This document shows, piece after piece, positions 45,223 through 54,216 of a stretch of 63,731 bases of DNA. The stretch is taken from the NCBI GenBank assembly GCA_947169245.1, contig CAMVPA010000018.1, forward strand, positions 1-63,731, in the 5' to 3' direction. Numbering within the stretch: position 1 is the stretch's first letter; every line of letters begins with the position of its first letter. The translations under genes were made by a program, and so were the position numbers. This DNA comes from an uncultured Prevotellaceae bacterium. Its GTDB lineage: Bacteria; Bacteroidota; Bacteroidia; Bacteroidales; Bacteroidaceae. The notes below the pieces were generated by a model. That model was not told the DNA's origin and did not search any database. It saw only the letters and a list, made by a program, of their open reading frames with translations.

Positions 45223-48021
45223 ATGATACGCAGCATGATACGAGATATGTTCCGACACAGGGGAAGAGGCATAGCACTGCTCTGCTACCTTTTTGCCATG
45301 GTACCACTCACCACACTCTCTTCGCCCTCCCCCCCCCACTACACCAAGGAGAAACCGCTGGTCATTGTCTGCGACTGGGACTTCCGGCCCTTCGAGTTTG
45401 TCAACGTTGAAGGAAAGCCCGCCGGATATAATGTCGATGTGCTCAACCTCATTTTTGACCAGCTCGGCATACCCCACAAGTTCGTCATGGAGGAATGGCA
45501 TGTAGCCACCGACATTTTCAAGAAGCGCGAGGCCGACCTCATCCACGCCCTCTACGTCTTCTATAAGGACCAGCCATACGTGTCAACCCACCAGTACATC
45601 AACTACTACAACCTGAAGGTGGCACGACGTGCCGACATGCAGCCGCTGTACAGGCTCGCCAACCTCCAACCGACCGACACACTACTGGTCAAGGAGGACG
45701 ATTATGCGGCCATGGTCCTGACCCAAAAGGGAGAACTGCCGTTTGTCACAGAGTACCACTCGCCGAAGGACGGACTGACAGGCATCAGGGAAGGCCGTCA
45801 CAAATACTACATCTGGGGAGAGATACCCCTCAGCCATAAGATTCAGGAACTCAATCTCGACAGCATCGTCCTCGACGAGATAGACATCCCTGCCGGCGAA
45901 CTGCGAATCATCGGCTACAACAAGGAGCTGGTCGACATCATCGACGACCAGTACACCCGACTGGAACAGGCCGGCGAGCTGCAGAAAATCTACGACCACT
46001 GGTTCCACCCCGAGCGCGAGCACAACGACACGTCGCCCGTGGTACTGTTCGTCATCGCCGGGCTGCTCCTGGCCGCCATTGCCGTATTCCTGCTCATACA
46101 GCTCGTCCGTCGTAGGGTAAACCTGAAAGTCCGTGAGAGTTCCGACCTGGGACAGATGATGAACCAGGTGCTCAACATGGGCGACTACTTTGGCATCGAG
46201 TGGGACTTCAAGACCAACATGCTCCGCAACAAGTACGGCAAGATGATGCCCCTGGACGAGATGAAGCCAGAAGAGTTCCTCAAACGCATGCCACCGGAGG
46301 AAGCTCAGCAGCTGCACACGCTCAACGCGCAGCTGGCCAAAGGCGTCATCAGCCACTTCGATATGAACCTCAGCTTCAACCGTGGCTCAGAGGAGGCTCC
46401 CGAATGGCGTCACTTCTACGGCAATGCCATCGTCGAGATGAAGAACGGCAAGCCTCAATACATTGTCTATACCACGAAAGACATCACCGAGGAGGTGAAC
46501 GAGGAGCGTCGCATCAAGACCATCGCCAGCAAGTACAAGAAGATATTCGACACCAATCTCATCGCCATGTCGTTCTACGATGCCGACGGCGTCCTGCTCG
46601 ACTTCAACAAGAAGATGTCCGAACAGCTGGAAGGCAAGGGCGAACAGTACTTCCGTATGAACTCGCTCTTCAGCCTCCCCAATCTCAAGGGAGTCTACAT
46701 GCCCGGCTCACGGGAAATCATGCACGTGTGCCAGCACTTTTACGAGCCACAGTTGGGACTGGACAAGTACATCGAGTTCTGCATCCATCCCATCATGGAC
46801 GATGACGACAAGCTGATCTACTACATCGTCACCAACCGCGACATCACCGCCGAGCGCAACATGTACCTGGAACAGCGTGAGCACGACCGCCAGATCCATG
46901 CCACCAACGAAGATGCCAGGCGCTATGAACAGCTGTTCGGATTCCTGTTGGAGGAGAGTCAGATGTACATCTGGAGCTACCGACCGTCAGAGAATGTCGT
47001 CAACATAACACGCACCCCGGGACAGACGGAGTTCACGGAGACCATTGAGGACTACCTGGAGTCGGTCAATGCCGACGCCCGCCAGCAGGCCATTACGGAG
47101 ATACAGAATGCCATGCAGCAGGGCAAGCCTTACAACACGATCCTGCCCTTCGACTACACACCACTCGACCAACAACCCACATGGTACGCCGTCTCGGGCA
47201 TACCCATCTTCAACAAGGACGGGCAACTCACCGAGTACTTCGGACTGTCGCGCAACATCACCGACCTCATGAAGGCACAGGAACAGTTGCGCGTCGAGAC
47301 GGCACGCGCCGAGGACTCCGGACGCCTCAAGGCCGCTTTCCTCGCCAACATGACTCATGAGATACGCACGCCGCTCAACGCCATCGTCGGCTTCAGCGAC
47401 CTGCTGCCCATGATTGACTCGCCTGAGGAGAAGAAGGAGATGATACGCGTCATCATGAACAACTGTGACATGCTGCTGCGTCTCGTTAACGACATCCTCG
47501 AAGCCTCCGACATCGAGTCGCGGCCAATGGCTATTGAACCCACCGATGTCGACTTCGCACAAGCCTTCGATGACATCTGCCAGACACTGGAGCAGCGCGT
47601 CCAGGCACCGGGCGTCAAGTTCATCAAGGACAATCCCTACACAACCTTCAACACACACCTCGACAAGGGACGCATACAGCAGGTCATCACCAACTTCGTC
47701 ACCAACGCCGTCAAGTACACCACCAAGGGACACATCAAGGTGGGATACAGAACCTCCCCCTGTCCCTCCAAAGGAGGGGAGATTCGGGAGGGGCTATACA
47801 TCTACTGCGAGGACACCGGCGCCGGCATCCCCAAAGAGAAGCAGGCCAGCGTCTTCGACCGCTTTGTGAAGCTTAACGAGTTCGTTCAGGGTACCGGCCT
47901 TGGACTGGCCATCTGCAAGAGTATTGCCGAGCATTGCGGCGGCACCATCGGCGTCGACAGCGAAGGCCCCGGCCACGGCTCCACCTTCTGGATGTGGATT
48001 CCCTGCACCTCCACCCTCTAA
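45223..48021 (+). CDS. Sensor kinase HK-5 with periplasmic solute-binding domain
   Basis: A 932-residue membrane kinase. An N-terminal signal/anchor (GIALLCYLFAMVPLTTL) is followed by a family 3 solute-binding domain at about 43-270 (FRPFEFVNVEGKPAGYNVDV; IFKKREADLIHALY), a span at about 274-298, PAS domains, and a complete kinase core: FLANMTHEIRTPLN with His712, EDTGAGIPKEKQ and GTGLGLAIC. A palindromic element (47749-47797) encodes SPCPSKGGEIRE between KVGYR and LYIYCEDTG. It is the single-kinase counterpart of the second half of HK-4 by sensor type, but its core resembles the first half. An amino acid or similar small solute is the expected ligand. Confidence 0.9.
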   Translation: MIRSMIRDMFRHRGRGIALLCYLFAMVPLTTLSSPSPPHYTKEKPLVIVCDWDFRPFEFVNVEGKPAGYNVDVLNLIFDQLGIPHKFVMEEWHVATDIFKKREADLIHALYVFYKDQPYVSTHQYINYYNLKVARRADMQPLYRLANLQPTDTLLVKEDDYAAMVLTQKGELPFVTEYHSPKDGLTGIREGRHKYYIWGEIPLSHKIQELNLDSIVLDEIDIPAGELRIIGYNKELVDIIDDQYTRLEQAGELQKIYDHWFHPEREHNDTSPVVLFVIAGLLLAAIAVFLLIQLVRRRVNLKVRESSDLGQMMNQVLNMGDYFGIEWDFKTNMLRNKYGKMMPLDEMKPEEFLKRMPPEEAQQLHTLNAQLAKGVISHFDMNLSFNRGSEEAPEWRHFYGNAIVEMKNGKPQYIVYTTKDITEEVNEERRIKTIASKYKKIFDTNLIAMSFYDADGVLLDFNKKMSEQLEGKGEQYFRMNSLFSLPNLKGVYMPGSREIMHVCQHFYEPQLGLDKYIEFCIHPIMDDDDKLIYYIVTNRDITAERNMYLEQREHDRQIHATNEDARRYEQLFGFLLEESQMYIWSYRPSENVVNITRTPGQTEFTETIEDYLESVNADARQQAITEIQNAMQQGKPYNTILPFDYTPLDQQPTWYAVSGIPIFNKDGQLTEYFGLSRNITDLMKAQEQLRVETARAEDSGRLKAAFLANMTHEIRTPLNAIVGFSDLLPMIDSPEEKKEMIRVIMNNCDMLLRLVNDILEASDIESRPMAIEPTDVDFAQAFDDICQTLEQRVQAPGVKFIKDNPYTTFNTHLDKGRIQQVITNFVTNAVKYTTKGHIKVGYRTSPCPSKGGEIREGLYIYCEDTGAGIPKEKQASVFDRFVKLNEFVQGTGLGLAICKSIAEHCGGTIGVDSEGPGHGSTFWMWIPCTSTL
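47749..47797. repeat. In-frame palindromic element (HK-5 copy)
   Basis: CTCCCCCTGTCCCTCCAAAGGAGGGGAGATTCGGGAGGGG, same position as in HK-2 and the first module of HK-4. Confidence 0.7.
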
Positions 48022-48060
48022 CCACTTACCACTCACTATTCACCACTCACCACTAATAAC
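48022..48060. repeat. CCACTTACCACTCACTATTC simple repeat
   Basis: Four to five degenerate CACCACTCA units fill the spacer between HK-5 and the AraC-type gene. A related tract follows the AraC-type gene at 48928-48962. Confidence 0.55.
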
Positions 48061-48927
48061 ATGCAAATCAGCAAATACATGCTCGCCAACGAGCGCGACG
48101 CCCTCTGGGGCCTCACCGTCACCACCATCGGCTATGAAGAGATAGCCCCTGGCGATGAGTATCCTACCCACGGCCATGCCGACGGCTACTACTTCAACCT
48201 GGAACGTGGCCGCGAGCTCAACGAATACCAGCTGCTCTACGTCACTGAGGGGCGCGGCATCTTCCACAGCACCACCGTTCCCACGACACAGCTGCGCGAG
48301 GGCGACCTCTTCCTGCTCTTCCCCGGCGAGTGGCACAGCTACAGCCCCGCCCCGTCCACCGGCTGGAAGTGTTACTGGATAGGCTTCAAGGGCCGCAATA
48401 TGGATGACCGCGTGCGCGCCGGCTTCCTGGCGCCGACCAAGCCCGTCTACCACATCGGTTTCTCCGACGCCATCGTCCGCCTCTACCGAGAGGCCTACGA
48501 CACCGCTCTCCGTGAGTCGGCCTACGTGCAGCAGGTACTGGCCGGGCTGGTGAACCACATCATCGGCGTCATGTATTCTCTGGAGCGTAACATAGAGCTG
48601 AACCGCAACCAGGCACATGTCGACATGGTCAACCGGGCCCGCCTGCGGATACGCGAGCACTTGGAATCGTCGCTCACCATCCAGCAGGTGGCCGAGGACC
48701 TCGGTGTCAGCTATAGCAACTTCCGCAAGCTGTTCAAGGAGTACACCGGCATCTCGCCCGCCACATACCAGCAGGACCTGCGTCTGCAGCGTGCCAAGGA
48801 GCTGCTCTCGACAACCAACATGAGCGTAAAGGAGATAGCCTACCGACTCAACTTCGAGTCGCCCGACTATTTCTCTGCGAAGTTCAAGGCCAAGACAGGA
48901 CGAAGACCCAGCGAACTGAGGGGGTAG
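48061..48927 (+). CDS. AraC-family transcription regulator
   Basis: A 288-residue regulator. The N-terminal cupin-like domain (about 30-120: LLYVTEGRGIFHSTT, LREGDLFLLFPGEWHSY) probably binds a small ligand. The C-terminal double HTH is complete: LTIQQVAEDLGVSYSNFRKLFKEYTGISPATY, then MSVKEIAYRLNFESPDYFSAKFKAKTGRRPSEL (each split by the usual linker). It is the last gene of the sensor-kinase operon, 39 bp after HK-5. It has no receiver domain, so it is not a conventional phosphorylation target of the kinases. Confidence 0.9.
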   Translation: MQISKYMLANERDALWGLTVTTIGYEEIAPGDEYPTHGHADGYYFNLERGRELNEYQLLYVTEGRGIFHSTTVPTTQLREGDLFLLFPGEWHSYSPAPSTGWKCYWIGFKGRNMDDRVRAGFLAPTKPVYHIGFSDAIVRLYREAYDTALRESAYVQQVLAGLVNHIIGVMYSLERNIELNRNQAHVDMVNRARLRIREHLESSLTIQQVAEDLGVSYSNFRKLFKEYTGISPATYQQDLRLQRAKELLSTTNMSVKEIAYRLNFESPDYFSAKFKAKTGRRPSELRG

Positions 48928-48963
48928 AGACAAGAAATGAGAAATGAGAAATAAGTGGTGAGA

Positions 48964-49000
48964 AACAAAAGCGGTGAGGGAGAGCCTCACCGCTTTTGTT
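48964..49000. terminator. Strong bidirectional terminator
   Basis: A perfect stem of up to 16 bp (48964-48979 with 48985-49000), loop GAGAG, with A and T runs on either side, between the convergent AraC-type and nhaD genes. Confidence 0.9.
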
Positions 49001-49004
49001 TTGT

Positions 49005-50336
49005 TTAGAAGAAGAGCATGCGCTGGATCCAGTAGATGAGGATGCCGGCCAGATAGCCGACAAAGGCTATCCACGTAATCTTCTTCATGTACCAGCCGAA
49101 GGTGATCTTCTCCAAGCCCATGACGACGACACCGGCAGCCGAGCCGATGATGAGCATCGAGCCGCCCACGCCGGCACAGTAGGCCAGCAGCTGCCAGAAG
49201 ATACCGTCGACGGCCATAGCGCCGTCGGCAGCCACGGGGTACATGCCCATGCAGCCAGCCACCAGCGGCACGTTGTCGACGATGCTGCTGAGCACGCCGA
49301 TGATGCCGTTAATCAGGTAGTAGTTGCCCGAGAAGGTCTCGTTCAGTGTCTCGCCGAGTGCCGTCAACACGCCCACCTCCTGCAGTACGGCGACAGCCAT
49401 CAGTATGCCCAGGAAGAACATGATGGTCGAGAGGTCTATCTTCGACAGCAGGTCGCTGACGCGCTTGGCCATCGTGTCATCCTCAGCCGTGTTGTAGTGG
49501 AAAATCTCGGTCACCGTCCACAGAACGCCGAGCACAAGCAGGATGCCCATGAACGGCGGCAGGTGCGTCAGCGTCTTGAACACCGGCACAAAGCAGAGGC
49601 CGCCCACACCGAGCCAGAAGATGATGTCGCGCTGCGTCTTCGTGAACTGCGAGACGTCGGCCTTCGGCAGGTTCTGCTCCTTGTCGAACTTACCCTTCAG
49701 CGACAGGCTGAGGATGGCGGCAGGCACGAGCATCGACACCAGCGAGGGAATGAAGATCTCCGACAGCACGCCCTGTGTCGTGATGACGCCCTTGATCCAC
49801 AGCATGATGGTGGTCACGTCGCCAATAGGTGAGAAAGCGCCGCCCGAGTTGGCCGATATCACCACCAGCGCAGCGTAGATGAGACGGTCCTCGCGGCTCT
49901 GCACGAGCTTGCGCAGCACCATGATCATCACGATTGACGTCGTCAGGTTGTCGAGGATGGCCGACAGGAAGAACGTCATGAAGGCCATGCGCCACATCAG
50001 CTTGCGCTTGGAGCGCGTCTTCATCGTGTCGCGCACGAAGTTGAAGCCGCCATTGGAGTCGACAATCTCGACAATGGTCATGGCACCCATCAGGAAGAAC
50101 AGCGTCCCCGCCGCATCACCCAGGTGGTGCTCAATGACCTCGGCAATGTGGTGGACGACACTGTCGGCAGCCACCTCAGGATAATAAGCGCCCGGCCCCA
50201 GCATCAGCAGGGTCCAGCACAGCACACACATCAGCAGCGCAATGGCCGCCTTGTTCACTCGCGTCACGCTCTCAAGGGCTATGCACAGATAGCCGACAAC
50301 GAAGACCGTGACAATCAGAATCGTTAATGTAGTCAT
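49005..50336 (-). CDS. nhaD: Na+/H+ antiporter NhaD
   Basis: A 443-residue ion transporter with about 11-12 predicted spans. NhaD-type features are LFFLMGAMTIVEIVDSNGGF, AILDNLTTSIVMIMVLRKL with the DNLT motif, and ISANSGGAFSPIGDVTTIMLW. A second inverted-repeat half has SSIVDNVPLVAG. It exports Na+ (or Li+) in exchange for protons. It has its own promoter (TACCTTTG, complement of 50372-50379) and faces a terminator shared with the AraC-type gene. Confidence 0.93.
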   Translation of the reverse strand: MTTLTILIVTVFVVGYLCIALESVTRVNKAAIALLMCVLCWTLLMLGPGAYYPEVAADSVVHHIAEVIEHHLGDAAGTLFFLMGAMTIVEIVDSNGGFNFVRDTMKTRSKRKLMWRMAFMTFFLSAILDNLTTSIVMIMVLRKLVQSREDRLIYAALVVISANSGGAFSPIGDVTTIMLWIKGVITTQGVLSEIFIPSLVSMLVPAAILSLSLKGKFDKEQNLPKADVSQFTKTQRDIIFWLGVGGLCFVPVFKTLTHLPPFMGILLVLGVLWTVTEIFHYNTAEDDTMAKRVSDLLSKIDLSTIMFFLGILMAVAVLQEVGVLTALGETLNETFSGNYYLINGIIGVLSSIVDNVPLVAGCMGMYPVAADGAMAVDGIFWQLLAYCAGVGGSMLIIGSAAGVVVMGLEKITFGWYMKKITWIAFVGYLAGILIYWIQRMLFF

Positions 50337-50371
50337 TTCCTATTGTATTGTCTTGGTAACCAATTTGCCCG

Positions 50372-50379
50372 CAAAGGTA
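50372..50379 (-). promoter_or_regulatory. nhaD promoter -7 element
   Basis: The complement reads TACCTTTG; transcription start near 50368, 32 nt before the nhaD ATG. Confidence 0.55.
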
Positions 50380-50559
50380 ACACTTTCTTTTCAAATACCT
50401 ACTACAATAACAGGCTTTTTTCCTGCACTTTCTGAACTTTCTGCACCCGCCCACTGATTATCAAGCAGTTAGACACCAGTCCTACCGTTTATTCCTGCAC
50501 CAGGCCTACACCCGAAGTTGCACCTGGCAACTGGAACGGGCTCTACGGGAAACGAAAGT

Positions 50560-50720
50560 CAGCCCCTCAGATTTGTTCCACGGCCTGGAACAAATCTGGG
50601 GGGCCGCCGCAGAAACGTCCCACGGCCTGGGACAAATTTGGGGGGCCGCCGCAGAAGTCTGGGGGGCCGCCGCAGAAGTCTGGGGGGCCGCCGCAGAAGT
50701 CTGGGGGGCCGGCACAATAC
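50560..50720. repeat. 21-bp / 42-bp GC-rich tandem repeat
   Basis: Four copies with an exact 21-bp period (starts at 50638, 50659, 50680, 50701, last partial) share TGGGGGGCCGCCGCAGAAGT. Ahead of them are two 42-bp units that add a palindrome (CCACGGCCTGG(A/G)ACAAAT). The 783-bp gap 50337-51120 has no credible gene; frames open on both strands are artefacts of the periodic repeat. Confidence 0.8.
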
Positions 50721-50887
50721 GCACGCTTGGCGGAAAGGCGGTCGGCAAACAGGTGCAGGTTTGGATGCAGGCTTGGTGCAGGATAAATGGGCGGCTTTTG
50801 GGGCTAACCAACTGATAATCAGTCGTAGGTGCAGGAGTGCAGGTTTTTTCCGGCCGTTAGCTATACATACGCGCGCGAGGCGTCCGA

Positions 50888-50983
50888 CCGGGGAAACCGA
50901 CCGGCGCTATAAGCGGGCATGCACGCGAAGCCGTTCTGGCGTCCGGCGCTATAAGCGGGCATGCACGCGAGGCCGGGGAAACC
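50888..50983. repeat. Second 42-bp repeat in the nhaD-rhaB gap
   Basis: A 28-bp sequence ending GGGCATGCACGCGA occurs exactly at 50901-50928 and 50943-50970 (42-bp period), bordered by two copies of CCGGGGAAACC. Confidence 0.75.
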
Positions 50984-51068
50984 GGCTGGCGCAAGGGGCA
51001 GATGGGGCGTAAATCAAAAATAGTAGGGATAATATCAAATTATGATGCCAGTGTCGCGTTTTTCTGTC

Positions 51069-51076
51069 TATCTTTG
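51069..51076 (+). promoter_or_regulatory. Rhamnose operon promoter -7 element
   Basis: TATCTTTG; transcription start near 51080, 41 nt before the rhaB ATG. I see no clear upstream TTG at standard spacing, which would fit an activator-dependent promoter. Confidence 0.5.
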
Positions 51077-51120
51077 CACACGGAAACTTAAAACAGCTAA
51101 TCGCAGAAGCTAAGACTACA

Positions 51121-52743
51121 ATGGAACAACATTCATATTTCTTTGCCGTAGACCTGGGCGCAACCAGCGGGCGCACAATTGTCGGGACTATTGAGGAGCA
51201 GTCCTCTCAGCTCTCAAAGGCTACGGGTAGCGGGAATCGCCCCGTCTCCCACCACCTTAAACTGGAGGAGGTGACGCGCTTCCCCAACAACCTCATTGTG
51301 CAGGGCGGTCACTACTACTGGGACATCTACGCCCTGTACTTCGAGATGATCCGCGGTCTGAAGGAGGTGGCACGGCGCGGTCTGGACATCACGTCGATAG
51401 GCATTGACACGTGGGGCGTCGACTTCGTCTGTATAGGCGACGACAATAGTATATTAAGGAACCCGCGCGCGTACCGCGACCCCATCACCTTTGAGGCGAT
51501 GGACGAATACCTGCGCCAGGAGCTTCCGGCTCGTGAGGTCTACGACATCACCGGCATACAGTTTCTGAACTTCAACTCGCTGTTCCAGTTCTACGCCATG
51601 CAGAAGGAGGGGAACTCGGCGCTGAAGAACGCCCGGAAGATTCTGTTCGTGCCCGACGCCCTGAGCTGGATGCTGACGGGCGAGGAGGTGTGCGAGTACA
51701 CCATCGCCTCGACGTCGCAGATGCTCGACCCGCGGACGAAGGAGCTGGACGAGCGCCTGCTGCAGTCGGTGGGACTGAAGCGCGAGATGTTCGGCCGCAT
51801 GGTGCAGCCTGGCACCGTGATAGGCACGCTGACGGAGGAGGTGCAGCAGCTGACGGGACTGGGCCCCGTGCCCGTGGTGGCCGTGGCCGGTCACGACACC
51901 GGCTCGGCGGTGGCTGCCGTACCGGCCAAGGACGAGCAGTTCGCCTACCTGAGCAGCGGCACGTGGAGCCTCATGGGCATCGAGACGAAGGACGCCATCA
52001 TCAGCGACCTGAGCTACGAGCGCAACTTCACCAACGAAGGCGGCATCGAGGGCACCACGCGCTTCCTGAAGAACATCTGCGGCATGTGGCTGTACGAGCG
52101 CTGCCGACTGGAGTGGATTTCAAGTGGTGAGAGGTTAGAGGTGAGAGGTGAGAGCGTACCACTGAGCGATGTGTCTCACCCCGAACTGCAGGGGCAGGCC
52201 ATGACGGTGGAGCCCTTCCGCAGCCTCATCAACCCCGACGACCAGATGTTTGCTGCGCCTAAGAGCATGATTGAGGCCATTCAGCAGTACTGCCGAGAGA
52301 CGCAGCAGCCCGTGCCCGAGACGCCGGCCGAGATTTGCCGCTGCATCTTCGACTCGCTGGCCCTGCGCTACAAGCAGGTGTTCGAGTGGCTGAAGGAGTT
52401 TAAGAGCCCCACGGAAAACCGCGGGGAACAGGGGCCAAGCCGCGGGGAACAGGAGCGGATTGACGTGCTGCACGTCATCGGTGGCGGAAGCCTCAATAAA
52501 TATCTGACTCAGTTCACCGCCAACTCGCTGGGCGTCACCGTGCTGGCCGGCCCGCAGGAGTGTACGGCCATCGGCAACATCATGCTGCAGGCAAAAGGCG
52601 CCGGCATGGTCGGCGACATCTGGCAGATGCGCCAGATCATTGCCGAGAGCATCGACCTCGTGAAGTACGAGCCAGAAGCCGACAAGGAGTCGTGGGATGC
52701 TGCCTACGAGAAATATCTGAACATTACTAACAACAAGAAATAA
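51121..52743 (+). CDS. rhaB: Rhamnulokinase with repeat-encoded insertions
   Basis: A 540-residue FGGY-type sugar kinase; family members are nearer 485. Motifs are FFAVDLGATSGRTIVG at the N-terminus, GIDTWGVDF with the catalytic Asp region, AGHDTGSAVAAVP, and LSSGTWSLMG. It phosphorylates L-rhamnulose. The extra length comes from inserted segments: residues of about 336-348 (SGERLEVRGESVP, from a GGTGAGAGG repeat at 52128-52165), 433-446 (ENRGEQGPSRGEQE, from two CCGCGGGGAACAGG units) and possibly a Ser-rich loop near residue 22. The frame is intact. First gene of the rhamnose operon, 9 bp ahead of the isomerase. Confidence 0.9.
   Translation: MEQHSYFFAVDLGATSGRTIVGTIEEQSSQLSKATGSGNRPVSHHLKLEEVTRFPNNLIVQGGHYYWDIYALYFEMIRGLKEVARRGLDITSIGIDTWGVDFVCIGDDNSILRNPRAYRDPITFEAMDEYLRQELPAREVYDITGIQFLNFNSLFQFYAMQKEGNSALKNARKILFVPDALSWMLTGEEVCEYTIASTSQMLDPRTKELDERLLQSVGLKREMFGRMVQPGTVIGTLTEEVQQLTGLGPVPVVAVAGHDTGSAVAAVPAKDEQFAYLSSGTWSLMGIETKDAIISDLSYERNFTNEGGIEGTTRFLKNICGMWLYERCRLEWISSGERLEVRGESVPLSDVSHPELQGQAMTVEPFRSLINPDDQMFAAPKSMIEAIQQYCRETQQPVPETPAEICRCIFDSLALRYKQVFEWLKEFKSPTENRGEQGPSRGEQERIDVLHVIGGGSLNKYLTQFTANSLGVTVLAGPQECTAIGNIMLQAKGAGMVGDIWQMRQIIAESIDLVKYEPEADKESWDAAYEKYLNITNNKK
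52128..52165. repeat. GAGGTGAGAG simple repeat inside rhaB
   Basis: Three degenerate GGT(G/T)AGAG units bounded by AGTGGT and ACCACT, in frame within rhaB. Confidence 0.6.
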
Positions 52744-52752
52744 CACAGAATC

Positions 52753-54183
52753 ATGGCAAAACCATTAGTTGAGACAAAAGCACGCGTTGGCGTGTTCTCT
52801 ATTGCGCTGCAGGCTTACCTGCCACAGTTCCCACAGCTCGTCCCCGAGTTCGAGGCCCAGTACGAGGCCTTCAAGAAGACGCTGCCCGACACTATCGAGG
52901 TGATTGACGGTGGCATGGTGACCACCAAGGAGCAGTCGATGCTGGCCGGCGACAAGTTCCGCGCTGCCGACGTCGACCTCGTTATCCTGCAGATGCTGAC
53001 GTACTGCACATCCTATAACATGCTGCCTGCTGTTCGCGACCTCGACGTGCCCGTCGTCATCGTGAACCTGCAGAAGAAGCTGGCACCCGACTACGCAAAG
53101 ACCGACATCCCCACATGGCTCGGAGAGCTCTATGCCTGCGGTGCCATTGGCGAGATGGTGGCCGACCTGAACCGTGCCGGCAAACGCTCGGCCGTCATCA
53201 CTGGTGTCGTGGAGGGTGGCGACCCGGGCTGTCAGGCCGAGATTGAGGACTGGTGCCGTGCTGCACAGGTGCGTCGCCGTTTCCGCGACACCAACATCGC
53301 CCAGATAGGCCGTCCCTACCCCGGCATGATGGACCTCTACATCGACGAGACGAACCTGTACCACCGCATGTTCGTCTACACCAAGCAGTTTGACTGGGAG
53401 AAGATGTGGGCCATTGCCGACAACATTACCGACGAGGCTGCCATCCGCGCCAAGGCCGAGGACATACTCGCTACCTTCGACATCGAGGGAGGCGGCACCG
53501 TCGAGAAGGTGTGGGACATGGCCAAGTACGTCGTCGCCTTCGAGCAGTGGGTGAAGGACGAGAAACTGGGTATGATTGCCTCACACTACGACGGCTTCGC
53601 CCAAGGCATTGCCGGCAAACTCGACTCCATGCTGATTCCCGCCTTCTCGATGCTCATCAAGCAGCACACAGCCTGCGCTGTCGAGGGCGACATGAAGGTG
53701 GCTATGGCCATGTCGATACTGAAGACCATCAGCGGCACAGGCACCCTGGCCGAGATGTACAGCATCGACTTCCCGAAGGACATCTGCATCATCGGCCACA
53801 GCGGCTCTGGTGACTTTGACATCTCGCAGGCCAAGAAACCAACCATGAAGATCGTGCCCGTGTTCCACGGCAAGGCCGGCGGCGGCTACCTGACACAGTT
53901 CTATCCGCCCACAGGCCCCGTCACCTATCTGGCCATCACACAGGACAAGAATGGCGTGTTCAAGTTCGTCGTGGCCGAGGGCGTCAACGAGGAAGGCCCC
54001 ATCTTCACCTTCGGCGACACCAACATGCGCACGAAGTTCTCGCTCTCATGCCGCGAGTTCGTCAACAAGTGGAGCGAGGCCGGACCTACCCACCACATGG
54101 CTGCCGCCGTGGGTCACCACATTGACACCATACTGAAGGTTGCCAAGATCTTCGATATCGAGTGCGACGTCGTCTGTCGTTAA
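52753..54183 (+). CDS. L-fucose/arabinose isomerase-type sugar isomerase
   Basis: A 476-residue protein of the L-fucose isomerase-like superfamily (FucI/AraA fold), not the TIM-barrel RhaA/RhaI type. It shows RVGVFSIALQAYLPQFP at the N-terminus, VVIVNLQKKLAPDYAKTDIPTW, IGRPYPGMMDLYIDE, and a C-terminal GHSGSGDFDIS plus VFHGKAGGGYLTQFY region. It lies 9 bp after rhaB and 33 bp before the permease, with rhaD nearby. Interconversion of L-rhamnose and L-rhamnulose is therefore the likely role, replacing the usual enzyme. The assignment of substrate is from context only. Confidence 0.8.
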   Translation: MAKPLVETKARVGVFSIALQAYLPQFPQLVPEFEAQYEAFKKTLPDTIEVIDGGMVTTKEQSMLAGDKFRAADVDLVILQMLTYCTSYNMLPAVRDLDVPVVIVNLQKKLAPDYAKTDIPTWLGELYACGAIGEMVADLNRAGKRSAVITGVVEGGDPGCQAEIEDWCRAAQVRRRFRDTNIAQIGRPYPGMMDLYIDETNLYHRMFVYTKQFDWEKMWAIADNITDEAAIRAKAEDILATFDIEGGGTVEKVWDMAKYVVAFEQWVKDEKLGMIASHYDGFAQGIAGKLDSMLIPAFSMLIKQHTACAVEGDMKVAMAMSILKTISGTGTLAEMYSIDFPKDICIIGHSGSGDFDISQAKKPTMKIVPVFHGKAGGGYLTQFYPPTGPVTYLAITQDKNGVFKFVVAEGVNEEGPIFTFGDTNMRTKFSLSCREFVNKWSEAGPTHHMAAAVGHHIDTILKVAKIFDIECDVVCR

Positions 54184-54216
54184 ATGGTTAACAGGTAAAA
54201 AGTAGAAAAGTAGAAA

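Noticed and set aside
50560..50983. CRISPR array
   Set aside because: Units are contiguous tandem repeats without unique spacers, and no cas genes are present.
50518..51012. Long open frames on both strands in the nhaD-rhaB gap (Gly-Arg-rich and Ala-Pro-rich)
   Set aside because: They come from 21-bp and 42-bp repeats, which keep any frame open; no start context, no recognisable protein, and composition unlike neighbouring genes.
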